The translations under genes were made by a program, and so were the position numbers. A stretch of 64,000 nucleotides of DNA, from positions 252,430 to 316,429 of the forward strand of contig NW_024732415.1 of NCBI RefSeq assembly GCF_018991925.1. Reading direction: 5' to 3'. The notes under the pieces were generated by a model. The model had not been told where the DNA came from. It ran no database searches and saw only the letters and a program-made list of their open reading frames with translations. Below, one piece after another: positions 52,901-59,362 of the stretch; within the stretch, counting starts at the first letter, position 1, and each line of letters opens with the position of its first letter. The DNA comes from Homarus americanus (lineage: Eukaryota > Arthropoda > Malacostraca > Decapoda > Nephropidae).

Positions 52901-55900
52901 AAGAATTACCGGTAATAACTTCAAGTCAACACAATATTCTCATTCTGAAAACAACAAAAATAGTTCAAAACATTTAAATTAGCTTAGTTGAACATTGAAA
53001 TGCTTATGTACTGTGACAAGCTTAGATGCCTTTTCCTGTCCTTGGCGATTTCTTACCTTTGAGTGTACAAATCCATTTGTGGAAAAAATTTTCTCAACCC
53101 CTGCTGATGATGCAACAGCTGTAAATAATTGCCTAGGAACATCCATTACATTTTCTGTCATATCATTGGCAAAATACTGCCACCAAACAAGGGGTGAGAG
53201 AGATTTTACAACTTCTTTACCAAAATAGACCTCTTTAAATGGTGCACTTCTTCCATGGAAGGACATTAATGTTGAAAGGAAATGTGGAGAGACTCGCACA
53301 CATACTGTTCTGCAATGTCTCGCTGCTCAGGAGTCAGATGTCTGCCCTGATACCTTGGATCTATCACATTAGCTAGAAAATGGGCAGGTGTCAATGCTAC
53401 TTTGATTCTTTTTTCAAAATTATCCATATCCTTCTTATCTGCTAAATACTCCTAATATCAGTTTTGAGTTTTACCCAGATTTCTACAGCATCACTTAATA
53501 GGGTATGTTCTCTCTGGACACAGTCCAATGCCACAGCAATAGGCTTAAGTCTCTCTAAATAGTCTTCTGCAGTTCTTTTTAATGCCTTATCATTAACTTT
53601 CCTTTGCCTGTGACACTGTTGATCGGCTTGCCAAAGAAGCCACACAAGAAGAAGATATTGAAGCCACTCTCGCCCTCTCCCTGAATCATCTCAAATCTCA
53701 CATACACGCCACACAACGAGAGGCATTCAACGAAAATTGGACACACCTGAAACAACGAGGTAGCATCACACTATGACGCTGTAACCGGTGACGACAACCA
53801 CCACTACAAAGAATATCAATCCCTGACTCGATCTCAACAGCTTATATACATGAGACTGCGCCTAGGGTACAGGTACCTATGGGAGTACATTGGCAACCCT
53901 GAGCCTGGCCGCACTGTTTGTAAACTTTGTGGCCAACCCGACTCTCACACCCTCTCTCACTACATCCTCACTTGCCCTATGACCTCCTCCTATAGGTCCC
54001 CAGCCGTTACCAACACCTCTTCCCTCCCAGACCAGATATCCCTCCTCCTAGTCACAGGCCTGGCATTTGACATTATTAGGGACCTGCCACTCTTTGCCAT
54101 AAACAGATGAAATGTACCAGGAACTTTCCCCCCACACACTCATCATTCTCTCACTTTATGTAACTTGACAAAACCTATGACCCTTCAGGCTTTTATGCCC
54201 TTAATGTACGAGTCATAAAGGCAAGTATGAACTTTTCATACTTCCCTGTTGGGCGCTGTAAACACTTCTGCGCTTCACCTTGCACAGGATGTAAGGGGGT
54301 GCCCAATAAACTAGCCCCCTCGGGGGCAAATCTGAATCTGAAATTAACTTTTCTTTCAATTTTCTTATCAATGTCTTCACTATTTTCTTTGCACACTTTA
54401 ACAAGGGTCTCCCAGTTCTTTAAATAAGATTCAATAGAATCTGTCACTGTGTTCCATCGTGTGTCTGATGGCATTACTAGCATTGTTCCTCCTGCTCTTC
54501 TATACAAAGATCCTGGGATGTGATGATTTCTGAATTTCAGTAGTATTTATTATCTTTGGTAACAATATATTTCGTGTAAATATATACATTAATAATGAGA
54601 CCTTATGATATGATCAAAGTTTCGCAAAACTGGAGAGAACAGACTATAGTACAGTACATAATTATGTAAATCCAAATAAAATGTTATTAGCCTGCTGCAA
54701 TGCATATACTTTTCAATCATGTAGAATAAAAAGAAAAAACAGTTATAAGTAAAAAAATCATTTTGATTTAAATCATGATTTTTTTACTCTGATTTAAATC
54801 GATTTAAATCATGTGATTTAAATCATTTGATTTAAATCATAACACCCCTGCAAAGCACATAAACTAATTCAATGGATATTAGCTGCCCATACAACAAGTT
54901 TCATAGTATAAACATTCCAAATAATATTGGTATTATTTTGGTTTTGATCATCTGAGGAACCTTAAGATTCTAACTATGGGATTAAGTACTATAAACAATA
55001 AGACACAATATCTCTACAGGATGTCTTTCGCAAAACTTTTCGATCGCATAAGAAAATACAGATCGTATGTTAGGTTAGGGTATGATGAGTTATAAGGTAA
55101 GGGGGGTAATAGCTCAAAACTAATGATTTCCGATAGAAATGAAGGTCTAAATCGTCCATAACACATCGCAAACCATCAGAAAAAAAAACATATTCTGCAT
55201 GTCTAAGTAAAGTGATGACCAAAACTTAAAATTTACCCAGTACCTGTAGTATAGCCTGTCTTGAATCTAAACATCCAAATGCTCATGGTAGTTAAAGTGA
55301 AATTTTACCCATTAATTAATATAAATGATATATCCCAGTGGTTCATTAGTGAATCATCAAAACAATAACAGCACTATGTTGTCATGTTTACCTAGCACCA
55401 GGCATCCTCAAACAAAGTCCAGACAATGTCATTACTTCTAAATTTACTCGTACCTCCATCTAGTACTGATATACTCTGTGAATGCACTGAAAAAAAAAGA
55501 GAAAGTCTACCACGTAAGAGTACATGACAGCTGAGCTGGTGTGAACATGGGAGTTTTTTATGTCCAAAAGAACATAAAAATGAAGGAAGCTGCAGCGGGC
55601 CTATTGACCCATACTGGGCAGTTCCATTTACACCCAACCCCTATCGCTCATATATCCATCCAACCTATGTTTGAAGCTGCTCTTCACGGCACACTTCTTC
55701 ACTTACGAAATGTCCATGACTTAGACCATAAAAAAACACCGCTAAAACTTACTGGAATGTGGCATTTGGGGTCTGAACTCTGAAGAGGCCATCCTCTCTA
55801 CTACCTGTACCTCCGACTGCAGCTATGAGTTTGAACTAGTGACGTCATTGCAAATGGCGGCTCTGTTTCTAGAGAAATAAACTATCTCGACTATTATAGC

Positions 55901-56953
55901 AGGACTTAAAACTTTTATTAAAAATTATATATACCGTATCACTCTACGAACATGGCAGTGTATTTCTTGTGTTTACCCAAAACCGTCAACTCGTCCATTA
56001 GTTTTTTTTTTCACAATATGTATGTAGGATGGTGTGTGCATGTAACTGAGTAAAATTAAAACAAAAAAGTGAGGTATATCTATTTGAAAATATGAGTTGA
56101 AAAGCAACCATATGTATAACACTTCACAGCTCGGCCCAGTAGACCTGGTGGTTAGTGATAAGTCTAACCCAGCTACTAATAATAAAAGTAAATCCAGTGA
56201 CAGGGAGCGAGGAGAGTTACAACAGCAGACTAGCGGTTACTCACTCCCCTGACTGCTCCTGTTGCCAGGCATACATATGGGAGAAATATATATTTCGTCT
56301 AATTTGAAAACGGTGACTGGCACAGTGATAAACAAATTATATAAACCATGCATTTTCCTACGCTAACATAATTAGAAACAGTGTATCATTACTAGAGTGA
56401 ATGAATTAATATTCCCACAAACAACAAATGACAACTCTGGAAGACTTCTTAGCTCCCGGAACCCCCATATTTTGTCCGAATCTTCTGAAATCCGGATTTA
56501 CTGGGTCCGAATCTTCGAGGATTCACTGTCGTGTACATGGCTAGTGTGTCACCTACTACTAATTCCTTAAATGGTGTCTGTGTGTTGCTTTCAAAGACCC
56601 CCAATCATAGACTTAATTATGACTGGATGATGTACCTAATTCATGCATTAGTCCCAACCACTAATGTTTTGGGGGGCTTCTTGGTCCAAACTTACAGATT
56701 TGTCATCCATAATTAGAGATGCCTAAACAAAGGGTACCAGGCCATAAATATTTAAATATTTAATATTTTAAGGAAAGAAAAACAAAAAAACATCATCAGT
56801 GTGAATGATCTTACCCGAACCACAACCTCTGGACGGTAGGCACAGCCCAATCAATGGGAGTGGCATCTACTATATCCGCTGTACGATACGGATTATTTTT
56901 GGTGTAAACCCATTCACGGATCTTTACTTCAGGTACCTCTGTGGCCAAACCCT
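26313..56953 (-). CDS. FAM120 homologue (constitutive coactivator of PPAR-gamma-like protein), 3' part
   Basis: The supported exons, 5' to 3' on minus, are 56953-56815, 47612-47487, 44045-43931, 34927-34736, 34326-34113, 33787-33657 and 31852-31754. Exons 28087-28008 and 26394-26313 are possible. The first seven join in phase with AG/GT borders. The product matches the C-terminal half of animal FAM120A/C, with [36 protein letters not shown]-like [30 protein letters not shown], then Arg/Gly-rich segments. Vertebrate FAM120 proteins are cytoplasmic RNA-binding scaffold proteins with a nuclease-like but inactive N-terminal PIN/XPG domain. That 5' part must lie beyond 64000. Introns reach 9 kb and are full of transposons. 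No disabling change is seen in the seven exons. Confidence 0.85.
28008..28087 (-). CDS. Possible FAM120 homologue exon, basic
   Basis: Acceptor gattccag at 28088, donor GTGGGC after 28008. Phase 0 in agrees with the 31754 donor. It encodes [18 protein letters not shown], then VAVESPGN. No family motif is recognised, so support comes only from splice signals, phase and basic composition. Confidence 0.5.
28690..30526. mobile_element. TIR transposon with an internal higher-order repeat
   Basis: The ends are inverted copies of CCGTATATACTCG followed by tgtata or tctata, as in the widespread 'CCGTATATACTC' class of non-autonomous DNA elements. It encodes nothing recognisable. The middle consists of about 195-bp monomers arranged as a duplicated block (see 29181-30365). 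Confidence 0.75.
29181..30365. repeat. 593-bp tandem duplication made of diverged ~195-bp monomers
   Basis: acgtgtttttcgaatcg occurs at 29181 and again at 29774, 593 bp apart, and the following sequence repeats in the same order. Inside each block three monomers start near 29185, 29385 and 29580 (second block near 29778, 29978 and 30172). Each carries cagttaaaa, a tgttatatta-like string, gaataaat or gaatgaat, a tttgctgaaa-like string, a gataaaat-like string and atgacgaaaac variants. Confidence 0.8.
30668..31491. mobile_element. TIR element family A, copy 1 (inverted relative to copies 2 and 3)
   Basis: Flanked by TA at 30666-30667 and 31492-31493. It begins cagtggtccctcggttaacg and ends in its inverse. 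Further gttaacgaa motifs lie inside both ends. 824 bp with no transposase. The right end corresponds to the left ends at 41880 and 51581. Confidence 0.88.
31754..31852 (-). CDS. FAM120 homologue, Arg/Gly-rich exon
   Basis: 99 nt, 33 codons, phase 0 at both ends. The acceptor accaaatag at 31853 is preferred because the AG 9 nt further in would break the frame. It contains [20 protein letters not shown], comparable with the GGPARGRPRG segment of FAM120A. Confidence 0.78.
31912..32271 (-). mobile_element. Short Tigger-like TIR element keeping a transposase N-terminus
   Basis: Flanked by TA at 31910-31911 and 32272-32273. The inverted ends share CAGGTTGGAC and later CTAATC. The minus frame reads [20 protein letters not shown], then [10 protein letters not shown], the start of a jerky/CENP-B-type HTH. 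It is truncated after the first helices. Confidence 0.8.
32272..33656. other. Intronic stretch of the FAM120 homologue
   Basis: No exon recognised. It contains the (TAA)n array at 32979-33048. The 62-codon minus frame at 32521-32706 matches nothing known to me. Confidence 0.4.
32979..33048. repeat. (TAA)n microsatellite
   Basis: About 23 tandem taa triplets. Confidence 0.95.
33657..33787 (-). CDS. FAM120 homologue, exon with [15 protein letters not shown]
   Basis: 131 nt, enters with two bases, leaves in phase 0. [15 protein letters not shown] matches the vertebrate GGKLEIAGTVVGHWAG motif. It continues Asn/Gly/Arg-rich, ending PPRGFRPP at the donor GTAAGT. Confidence 0.88.
34113..34326 (-). 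CDS. FAM120 homologue, exon with [20 protein letters not shown]
   Basis: 214 nt, phase 0 in, phase 1 out. The helical segment aligns with the vertebrate AAKVEKMRQSVLEGL region. It runs on into a Pro-rich and then Gly/Arg-rich stretch ([13 protein letters not shown]). A (TAA)n array in the intron starts about 25 bp upstream of the acceptor. Confidence 0.85.
34352..34440. repeat. (TAA)n/(CAA)n-type microsatellite beside a FAM120 exon
   Basis: About 24 taa triplets followed by four acaata units. It begins about 25 bp upstream of the acceptor of exon 34326-34113, where the polypyrimidine tract and branch point would be expected. Confidence 0.95.
34736..34927 (-). CDS. FAM120 homologue, exon with ALFANDACG and [12 protein letters not shown]
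   Basis: 192 nt, 64 codons, phase 0 at both ends, acceptor ttaacag, donor GTAAGT. It contains [20 protein letters not shown] and [16 protein letters not shown], the most conserved block of FAM120 C-termini. No stop or frameshift. Confidence 0.92.
34928..38227. other. Intronic stretch, little recognisable
   Basis: AT-rich intron of the FAM120 homologue. Near 36968 there is a pure G run. At about 37030-37047 the string tttggtaaccactg resembles a hAT terminus, but no partner end is clear. The minus frame at 37312-37728 is open for 138 codons and matches nothing I recognise. Confidence 0.4.
38228..38438 (+). repeat. Left (5') LTR of the Gypsy element
   Basis: Starts tgttataatg and ends ccaagttattacc. 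It contains ttaataaa, a likely poly(A) signal, at about 38371. Confidence 0.9.
38464..39613 (+). pseudogene. Gypsy gag with zinc knuckle, running into protease; broken
   Basis: Starts [12 protein letters not shown] at 38464, the capsid-like start typical of this clade. Frameshifts and a stop near 38735-38810 separate it from the frame at 38831. That frame holds a degenerate first knuckle ([14 protein letters not shown]) and an intact CCHC knuckle ([14 protein letters not shown]). It then runs into the aspartic protease active site [12 protein letters not shown] (DTG). A further frame change lies near 39490. Confidence 0.85.
39620..41090 (+). pseudogene. Gypsy reverse transcriptase and RNase H, broken
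   Basis: RT opens with [29 protein letters not shown] and [13 protein letters not shown], then a stop at 40112. The continuation has [18 protein letters not shown] residues in another frame. The catalytic YxDD box is reduced to [10 protein letters not shown], with one Asp missing. RNase H shows [18 protein letters not shown], a stop, and then PIAFASRTL. Several other stops and shifts follow up to DALSCLL near 40995. Confidence 0.85.
41190..41879 (+). pseudogene. Gypsy integrase, catalytic residues changed
   Basis: Reads [12 protein letters not shown] (end of the zinc-binding domain), then [15 protein letters not shown] with the first Asp. The second catalytic position is ETLVTENG-like (VTENGTNF, Glu instead of the usual Asp). 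The third is GLAKRAV (Lys instead of Glu). A stop follows at 41633. The frame is cut at 41880 by the TIR element and resumes at 43116. Confidence 0.85.
41880..43115. mobile_element. TIR element family A, copy 2, with a SINE inside
   Basis: Starts cagtggtccctcggttaacg after TA (41878-41879) and ends in the inverse at 43115, followed by CA where TA is expected. Without the SINE it is about 842 bp, close to copy 3 (849 bp) and copy 1 (824 bp). It interrupts the integrase frame of the Gypsy element. Confidence 0.9.
42490..42870 (+). mobile_element. tRNA-derived SINE with perfect 13-bp target duplication
   Basis: The head carries RNA polymerase III boxes TGGTAGAGTGG (box A, near 42500) and GGGTTCGATTCC (box B, near 42543). 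The middle includes ctagcagtaaagtaggtacc. A 24-26 bp unit (gactcttcaggcttctatgc) is duplicated near 42709-42758. The 3' part (cttctgcgcttcacc, gagtgcccaata) ends in a short A-run. The target duplication agtacaaccttct is at 42477-42489 and 42871-42883. Confidence 0.92.
43116..43544 (+). pseudogene. Gypsy integrase C-terminus after the insertion
   Basis: Continues the frame lost at 41879, with [20 protein letters not shown] and [11 protein letters not shown], ending with [12 protein letters not shown] and a stop. The GPxSxxVKxxDGxxVRRHxDHxR pattern is the usual Gypsy integrase tail. Confidence 0.85.
43639..43849 (+). repeat. Right (3') LTR of the Gypsy element
   Basis: Starts tgttgtaatg and ends ccaagttattaca, the same length as the left LTR. 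Confidence 0.9.
43931..44045 (-). CDS. FAM120 homologue, exon with [10 protein letters not shown]
   Basis: 115 nt, enters with one base (AG|G), leaves in phase 0, donor GTTAGT. It reads [20 protein letters not shown], then [14 protein letters not shown]. It lies only 82 bp from the right LTR of the Gypsy element in the adjoining intron. Confidence 0.9.
44160..45890 (+). mobile_element. 5' part of a non-LTR element with an endonuclease domain, decayed
   Basis: The protein pieces read [39 protein letters not shown] and [16 protein letters not shown]. These match the apurinic-type endonuclease domain of CR1/L2-like LINEs (LLGDFNARVG, NGLLLLxxC, TNTLF). Upstream bits around 45200-45640 hold earlier endonuclease residues in several frames. 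No RT part follows, and the element breaks off into a repeat at about 45890. Confidence 0.75.
45895..46110. repeat. ~30-bp degenerate minisatellite (tatacctgcattatcaacat type)
   Basis: About six variants of a unit containing actgtatacctgcatt and atacacagtga. Confidence 0.75.
46268..46922 (+). mobile_element. Short Tigger/jerky-like TIR element keeping the HTH exon
   Basis: Flanked by TA (46266-46267 and 46923-46924). The inverted ends are CAGTAAAAGTCCAAAAATC and CAGTAGAAGTCCAAAAATC. 655 bp. Confidence 0.88.
46531..46779 (+). pseudogene. CENP-B/Psq-type HTH of a pogo-like transposase, truncated
   Basis: Starts [20 protein letters not shown], then [20 protein letters not shown] and [13 protein letters not shown], a complete N-terminal helix-turn-helix. 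It then runs into unrelated residues and a stop at 46777. The second HTH and the DDE core are missing. The frame is intact over the HTH. Confidence 0.75.
47035..47179 (+). pseudogene. Non-LTR RT C-terminal tail, with a partial internal duplication
   Basis: Reads [15 protein letters not shown], then [14 protein letters not shown], then [10 protein letters not shown]. It is the same tail motif as at 4831-5060, with the VVNCCxxxPENxV block present twice in one open frame. Confidence 0.55.
47487..47612 (-). CDS. FAM120 homologue, exon with [13 protein letters not shown]
   Basis: 126 nt. The acceptor ggtaatag at 47613 (not the AG 9 nt further in) keeps the frame with the previous exon. The donor is GTAAGT. 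It reads [20 protein letters not shown] and ends with MATVL plus AG. Strong match to FAM120A (RRMRAFLACMRSDTP, NVPTHL). Confidence 0.9.
48838..48990. repeat. Interspersed repeat shared with 61556-61680
   Basis: Both start with (taa)n-like sequence followed by attaacggtttattgaaa, ggcagcc and gaaggtgaaa-type strings. The element type is unknown. Confidence 0.6.
49042..49240. repeat. 81-bp tandem repeat, two full units and a partial third
   Basis: Units start at about 49042, 49123 and 49204 with ggtcatggagacac. They share ggtgtagtaactc and tgttgatatgaaggacc, with few differences. Confidence 0.9.
49653..49891. repeat. Foldback palindrome with ~110-bp arms
   Basis: The left arm 49653-49765 and the right arm 49783-49891 are imperfect reverse complements. 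They share gtagacacacac, catacaaataaataataat, atcagaaacaaat, tattaaaaatgtga and ctcaagtcc/ctctagtcc. The loop is about 17 nt. Confidence 0.8.
50595..51564 (+). mobile_element. Deleted Tigger-like element keeping the HTH exon
   Basis: The inverted ends share CTCCTCGACTTA, and further cgacttac motifs lie inside. TA follows the right end. 970 bp. Confidence 0.8.
50764..51300 (+). pseudogene. Truncated pogo-like transposase, N-terminal HTH
   Basis: Plus frame with [20 protein letters not shown], then [20 protein letters not shown] and TILKDK, an N-terminal CENP-B/Psq HTH, ending 51135. Possible C-terminal remains ([20 protein letters not shown]) lie near 51260-51320 in another frame. The DDE core is deleted. 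Confidence 0.7.
51581..52429. mobile_element. TIR element family A, copy 3 (empty-site copy)
   Basis: Flanked by TA on both sides (51579-51580 and 52430-52431), 849 bp, collinear with copy 2. At 52186-52198 it has a single agtacaaccttct where copy 2 carries the SINE. Confidence 0.9.
52979..54530 (-). pseudogene. hAT transposase, interrupted and shifted
   Basis: 5' part (minus, from about 54507): [20 protein letters not shown], then NWETLVKVC. The LINE insertion follows at 54342-53606. It resumes with [20 protein letters not shown]. After a shift near 53450 it shows [18 protein letters not shown] and the C-terminal dimerisation region ([28 protein letters not shown], then LVTVHKHFN). The SxGxERxFSxxGxxxSKxRNR pattern is diagnostic of hAT. 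Confidence 0.85.
53606..54342 (+). mobile_element. 5'-truncated LINE with RNase H end and CCHC-like tail
   Basis: The 14-bp target duplication attaactttycttt is at 53592-53605 and 54343-54356 (one mismatch). The plus frames read VDRLAKEAT (end of RNase H), then [20 protein letters not shown] and [20 protein letters not shown] (C-terminal zinc-binding motif CxxC...H...C). The 3'UTR continues to gtgcccaataaa and ends in two tctgaa units. The 3'UTR is shared with the SINE at 42490-42870. Confidence 0.88.
55392..55490 (-). other. Splice-flanked block without a full open frame
   Basis: On minus, a strong tract tctcttttttttcag is followed by about 95 nt ending TGCTAG and GTAAAC, a usable donor. 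Entered in the phase left by exon 56953-56815 it meets TAA after about 13 codons. It could be a cassette (poison) exon of the FAM120 homologue or a chance match. Confidence 0.3.
56815..56953 (-). CDS. FAM120 homologue, exon with [15 protein letters not shown]
   Basis: 139 nt, acceptor ctgacag at 56954, donor GTAAG from 56814. It enters needing two bases and leaves with phase 2. It reads [18 protein letters not shown] and ends PTVQRLWFG. The corresponding vertebrate segment has a similar IKEW motif and ends RLWLG. It is the most 5' exon I can place in the window. Confidence 0.85.
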
Positions 56954-58139
56954 CTGTCAGATTGAAACAAATAATTAGTTTAAATGAAAGGTTATAAAGC
57001 ACTGTGAATCAAAGTACAGTCAAACCTCTATTCAATGGACTATATGGAGAGGAAACTCAGTTATTTTGAGGATCCATTAGATGTGAAATCTCCATATAAC
57101 GAACTACACCCTCACCTCGCATATTCATGCTAATCCCACCATGGCCTAATTTATGAAGGTCACAGATTAGCAGATTAAAAATTAAAAATATATGAAAATT
57201 TACTAAAAAGCTAAATCTAAATGTGCAACATAAATCTTTATTTCTTTATAAGCATTAAAAACATAGGAAACTAAACTAAAAAAGTCAATCTAATTGTGCA
57301 ACATAAATCTTTATTTTATTGTTTCATACTATCAATTACACATATTTGCGAACTCAAAATATGTATTTGCGAATTCACTTATTCACGAATTATTATTAGT
57401 GACCTTTTATTCAAGATTCGCGATCGAAATTCAGCTATCCACGGGGCAGTTAGAAATTGTTTGACCGACCATTGCCAGATGTGCATCTCCTGCACACACA
57501 CTGCGTGGTTAGTCCGTTCTCTCGTGTGTGTCTTTCCCTTCTCACTCCACCCAGTACAGTACATGAACGTGGGAAAGGAGGGTACTGTAGCACCTCAATA
57601 TTTTGAGTATAAGATGCTATACATAGCACCAAACAGTATCCAGGTCACCAGAATTAATATTCAACACTCCCTGGTAAAATTTGGTTCGCGCAGTACTGAC
57701 CCAGTGGCACCCAACAACCTCACCCATTCATGTCAGGCCACTGTATGCAGAATGTCTTCATTTTTATGGTAAATCCAATGTTGTAGACTTTATTTAATCT
57801 ACAGTGCATTTCTTTTTATCAAAATTCCAACTATCTGAATCTTCCAGGTATTTGAACTTTGTCCCCTTTGGTCATGTTCAGTAAAATTTCTAATTTAGTC
57901 CAACAATCTGAATGCAACTAAATTCATTCATTTGCCTGTCTGCCAGCAGTAGCACTATAACCAATTTGTTAACCAAATTACTATGACAAACAAAGCAGCT
58001 TCACCCAAACCTTTTCAAGTCTCCAACCTTTACACCTCCTTCCGTCCTAAGGGAGGTGTACAGTATGCACCTACTGCAACACACGTACACCTATAGCTCG
58101 ACTCACGGATCCTGAATCTCCCCTTTATGATGCCATCTG

Positions 58140-58741
58140 GCTCAAAATATCTCTACCTACTGTGACTATTTTCCTTTGTTTCCTTATCTGTTCTCCCAAC
58201 TCTACCAACTATTTCGAACTCTGAGTATCTCACTTCCTGCCATGAGTTGTTGCTATCCACACACCCCAACACCGAGATCCTCTACCTAGGGGACTTCAAT
58301 GTACATCACAGAGAGTGGTTTGGCTCTGCAAGGGATGACTCAGGTGGAGCTGAGGCACTCTCTTTTTCCCTACTTAATCAAACACCATACACGCGTTCCT
58401 GATCGACATGATCAACTTGCTAACATTCATGATCTTTGTTTTACCTTAACCCCTCACACTATTCATACTCAATTTCTGCCCCCTTAGGGTCTTCTAATCA
58501 CAACCTTATTTCTATTAAATCAAACTGGGCACGACCACCTCCCCCACCCCTCTCTAAACGTCAACTATGGCACTATCGGAGGGGAAGCTGGCAATCCTTG
58601 CAAGAATTCTTCACCGACTTTCCTTGGGATGAATGTTGCTTTTCCACTCGGGACGCCTCGATATGTGCTGACAGCATTGCTGGGGTTATACAGGGTGGTA
58701 TGAGTGCATTTAACCCATCTTCTACCAAAACTTTCACATTA
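58140..58741 (+). pseudogene. LINE endonuclease domain, C-terminal half, broken
   Basis: Reads KISLPTVTIFLCF, then GDFNVHHREWFGSARDDSGG (catalytic GDFN), RVPDRHDQLANIHDL and APLGSSNHNLISIK, where SSNH replaces the usual SSDH. Several shifts occur between these pieces. The frame stops at the insertion with TFTLQ and continues after 59363. Confidence 0.85.
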
Positions 58742-59362
58742 CAGTAAAACCTCGATTAACCGACCCTCGATTAACCAACTTTCGGATTAACCGCCAATCC
58801 CGGACCCCTAATTTTTTTTTTTTTTACGGGTATTAGCCCACCCGGGCACAGGTCACTGACCCACATCTGGGCCTGGGGGGTGATAATGTAATGATAATGA
58901 TACTAATAATAATAAAGAACCATAAAGAAATGCAAAAAAAAAAAAAAATCATGAGTGAGAAACAATATACCTATATGAATGTTGTGTTGTCAATAGTAAG
59001 AGAAATAATTGAGACCCTGCAATTGTGTGTAGATGAGGCAGAAAGTCAGATCAGCAACCTGGGACTTCGTCACAATTTTCGTGATGCCATATGTTCTTTG
59101 ACTTTTCCATTTTTTATTCACGATTTTTGTACTGGTTCATATTTATTTACTAAAAAGGTTAATGCTTTAAAGCAAATTCAATTGAAATATGAATGGCAAA
59201 TGAACAAAAATTAATAGAGGGACTTAAATGAGGTAGGTTAGGGATAGGTACATTGAAAATGTATGTTTTACTTCCGTAGACTTTATTTACTATTAACCAA
59301 CCTTTCGGATTATCCGTCGGTTCCTTCCCCCCATATGTGGGCGGTTAATCGAGGTTTTACTG
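58742..59362. mobile_element. TIR element inserted in the LINE
   Basis: Flanked by TA (58740-58741 and 59363-59364). The inverted ends are cagtaaaacctcgattaacc. Removing it with one TA restores the LINE reading frame. It contains an antisense LINE 3' tail at about 58811-58880. A 108-codon frame (58891-59214, with EIIETLQLCVDEAESQI) has no recognised match. Confidence 0.9.
58811..58880 (-). mobile_element. Antisense LINE 3' tail inside the TIR element
   Basis: A T-run, then acgggtattagcccacccgg, gcacaggtca, gacccacat, and gcctggggggtg. It is the reverse complement of the LINE 3' end at 61350-61415 with few changes. Confidence 0.85.

Larger units (their letters stand above)
52448..54850 (-). 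mobile_element. hAT transposon with GATTTAAATC subterminal repeats, split by a LINE
   Basis: The direct repeat CAAAGCA at 52441-52447 and 54851-54857 fits a 7-8 bp hAT duplication. Both subterminal regions hold many copies of the palindrome gatttaaatc or parts of it, a likely transposase-binding array. The transposase on minus is decayed and split by a LINE insertion at 53606-54342. Confidence 0.75.
48332..56528. mobile_element. Possible 8.2-kb TIR pair enclosing nested elements
   Basis: The left end cagtgaacctttgaagatc and the reverse complement of the right end (cagtgaatcctcgaagattc) agree well. Both are followed by ggac and tccgaat/tccgtat strings typical of Tigger ends. The left flank is TA, the right is TC. 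Inside lie at least five other insertions. The reading as one expanded element is inference, because two separate copies in opposite orientation would look similar. Confidence 0.45.
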
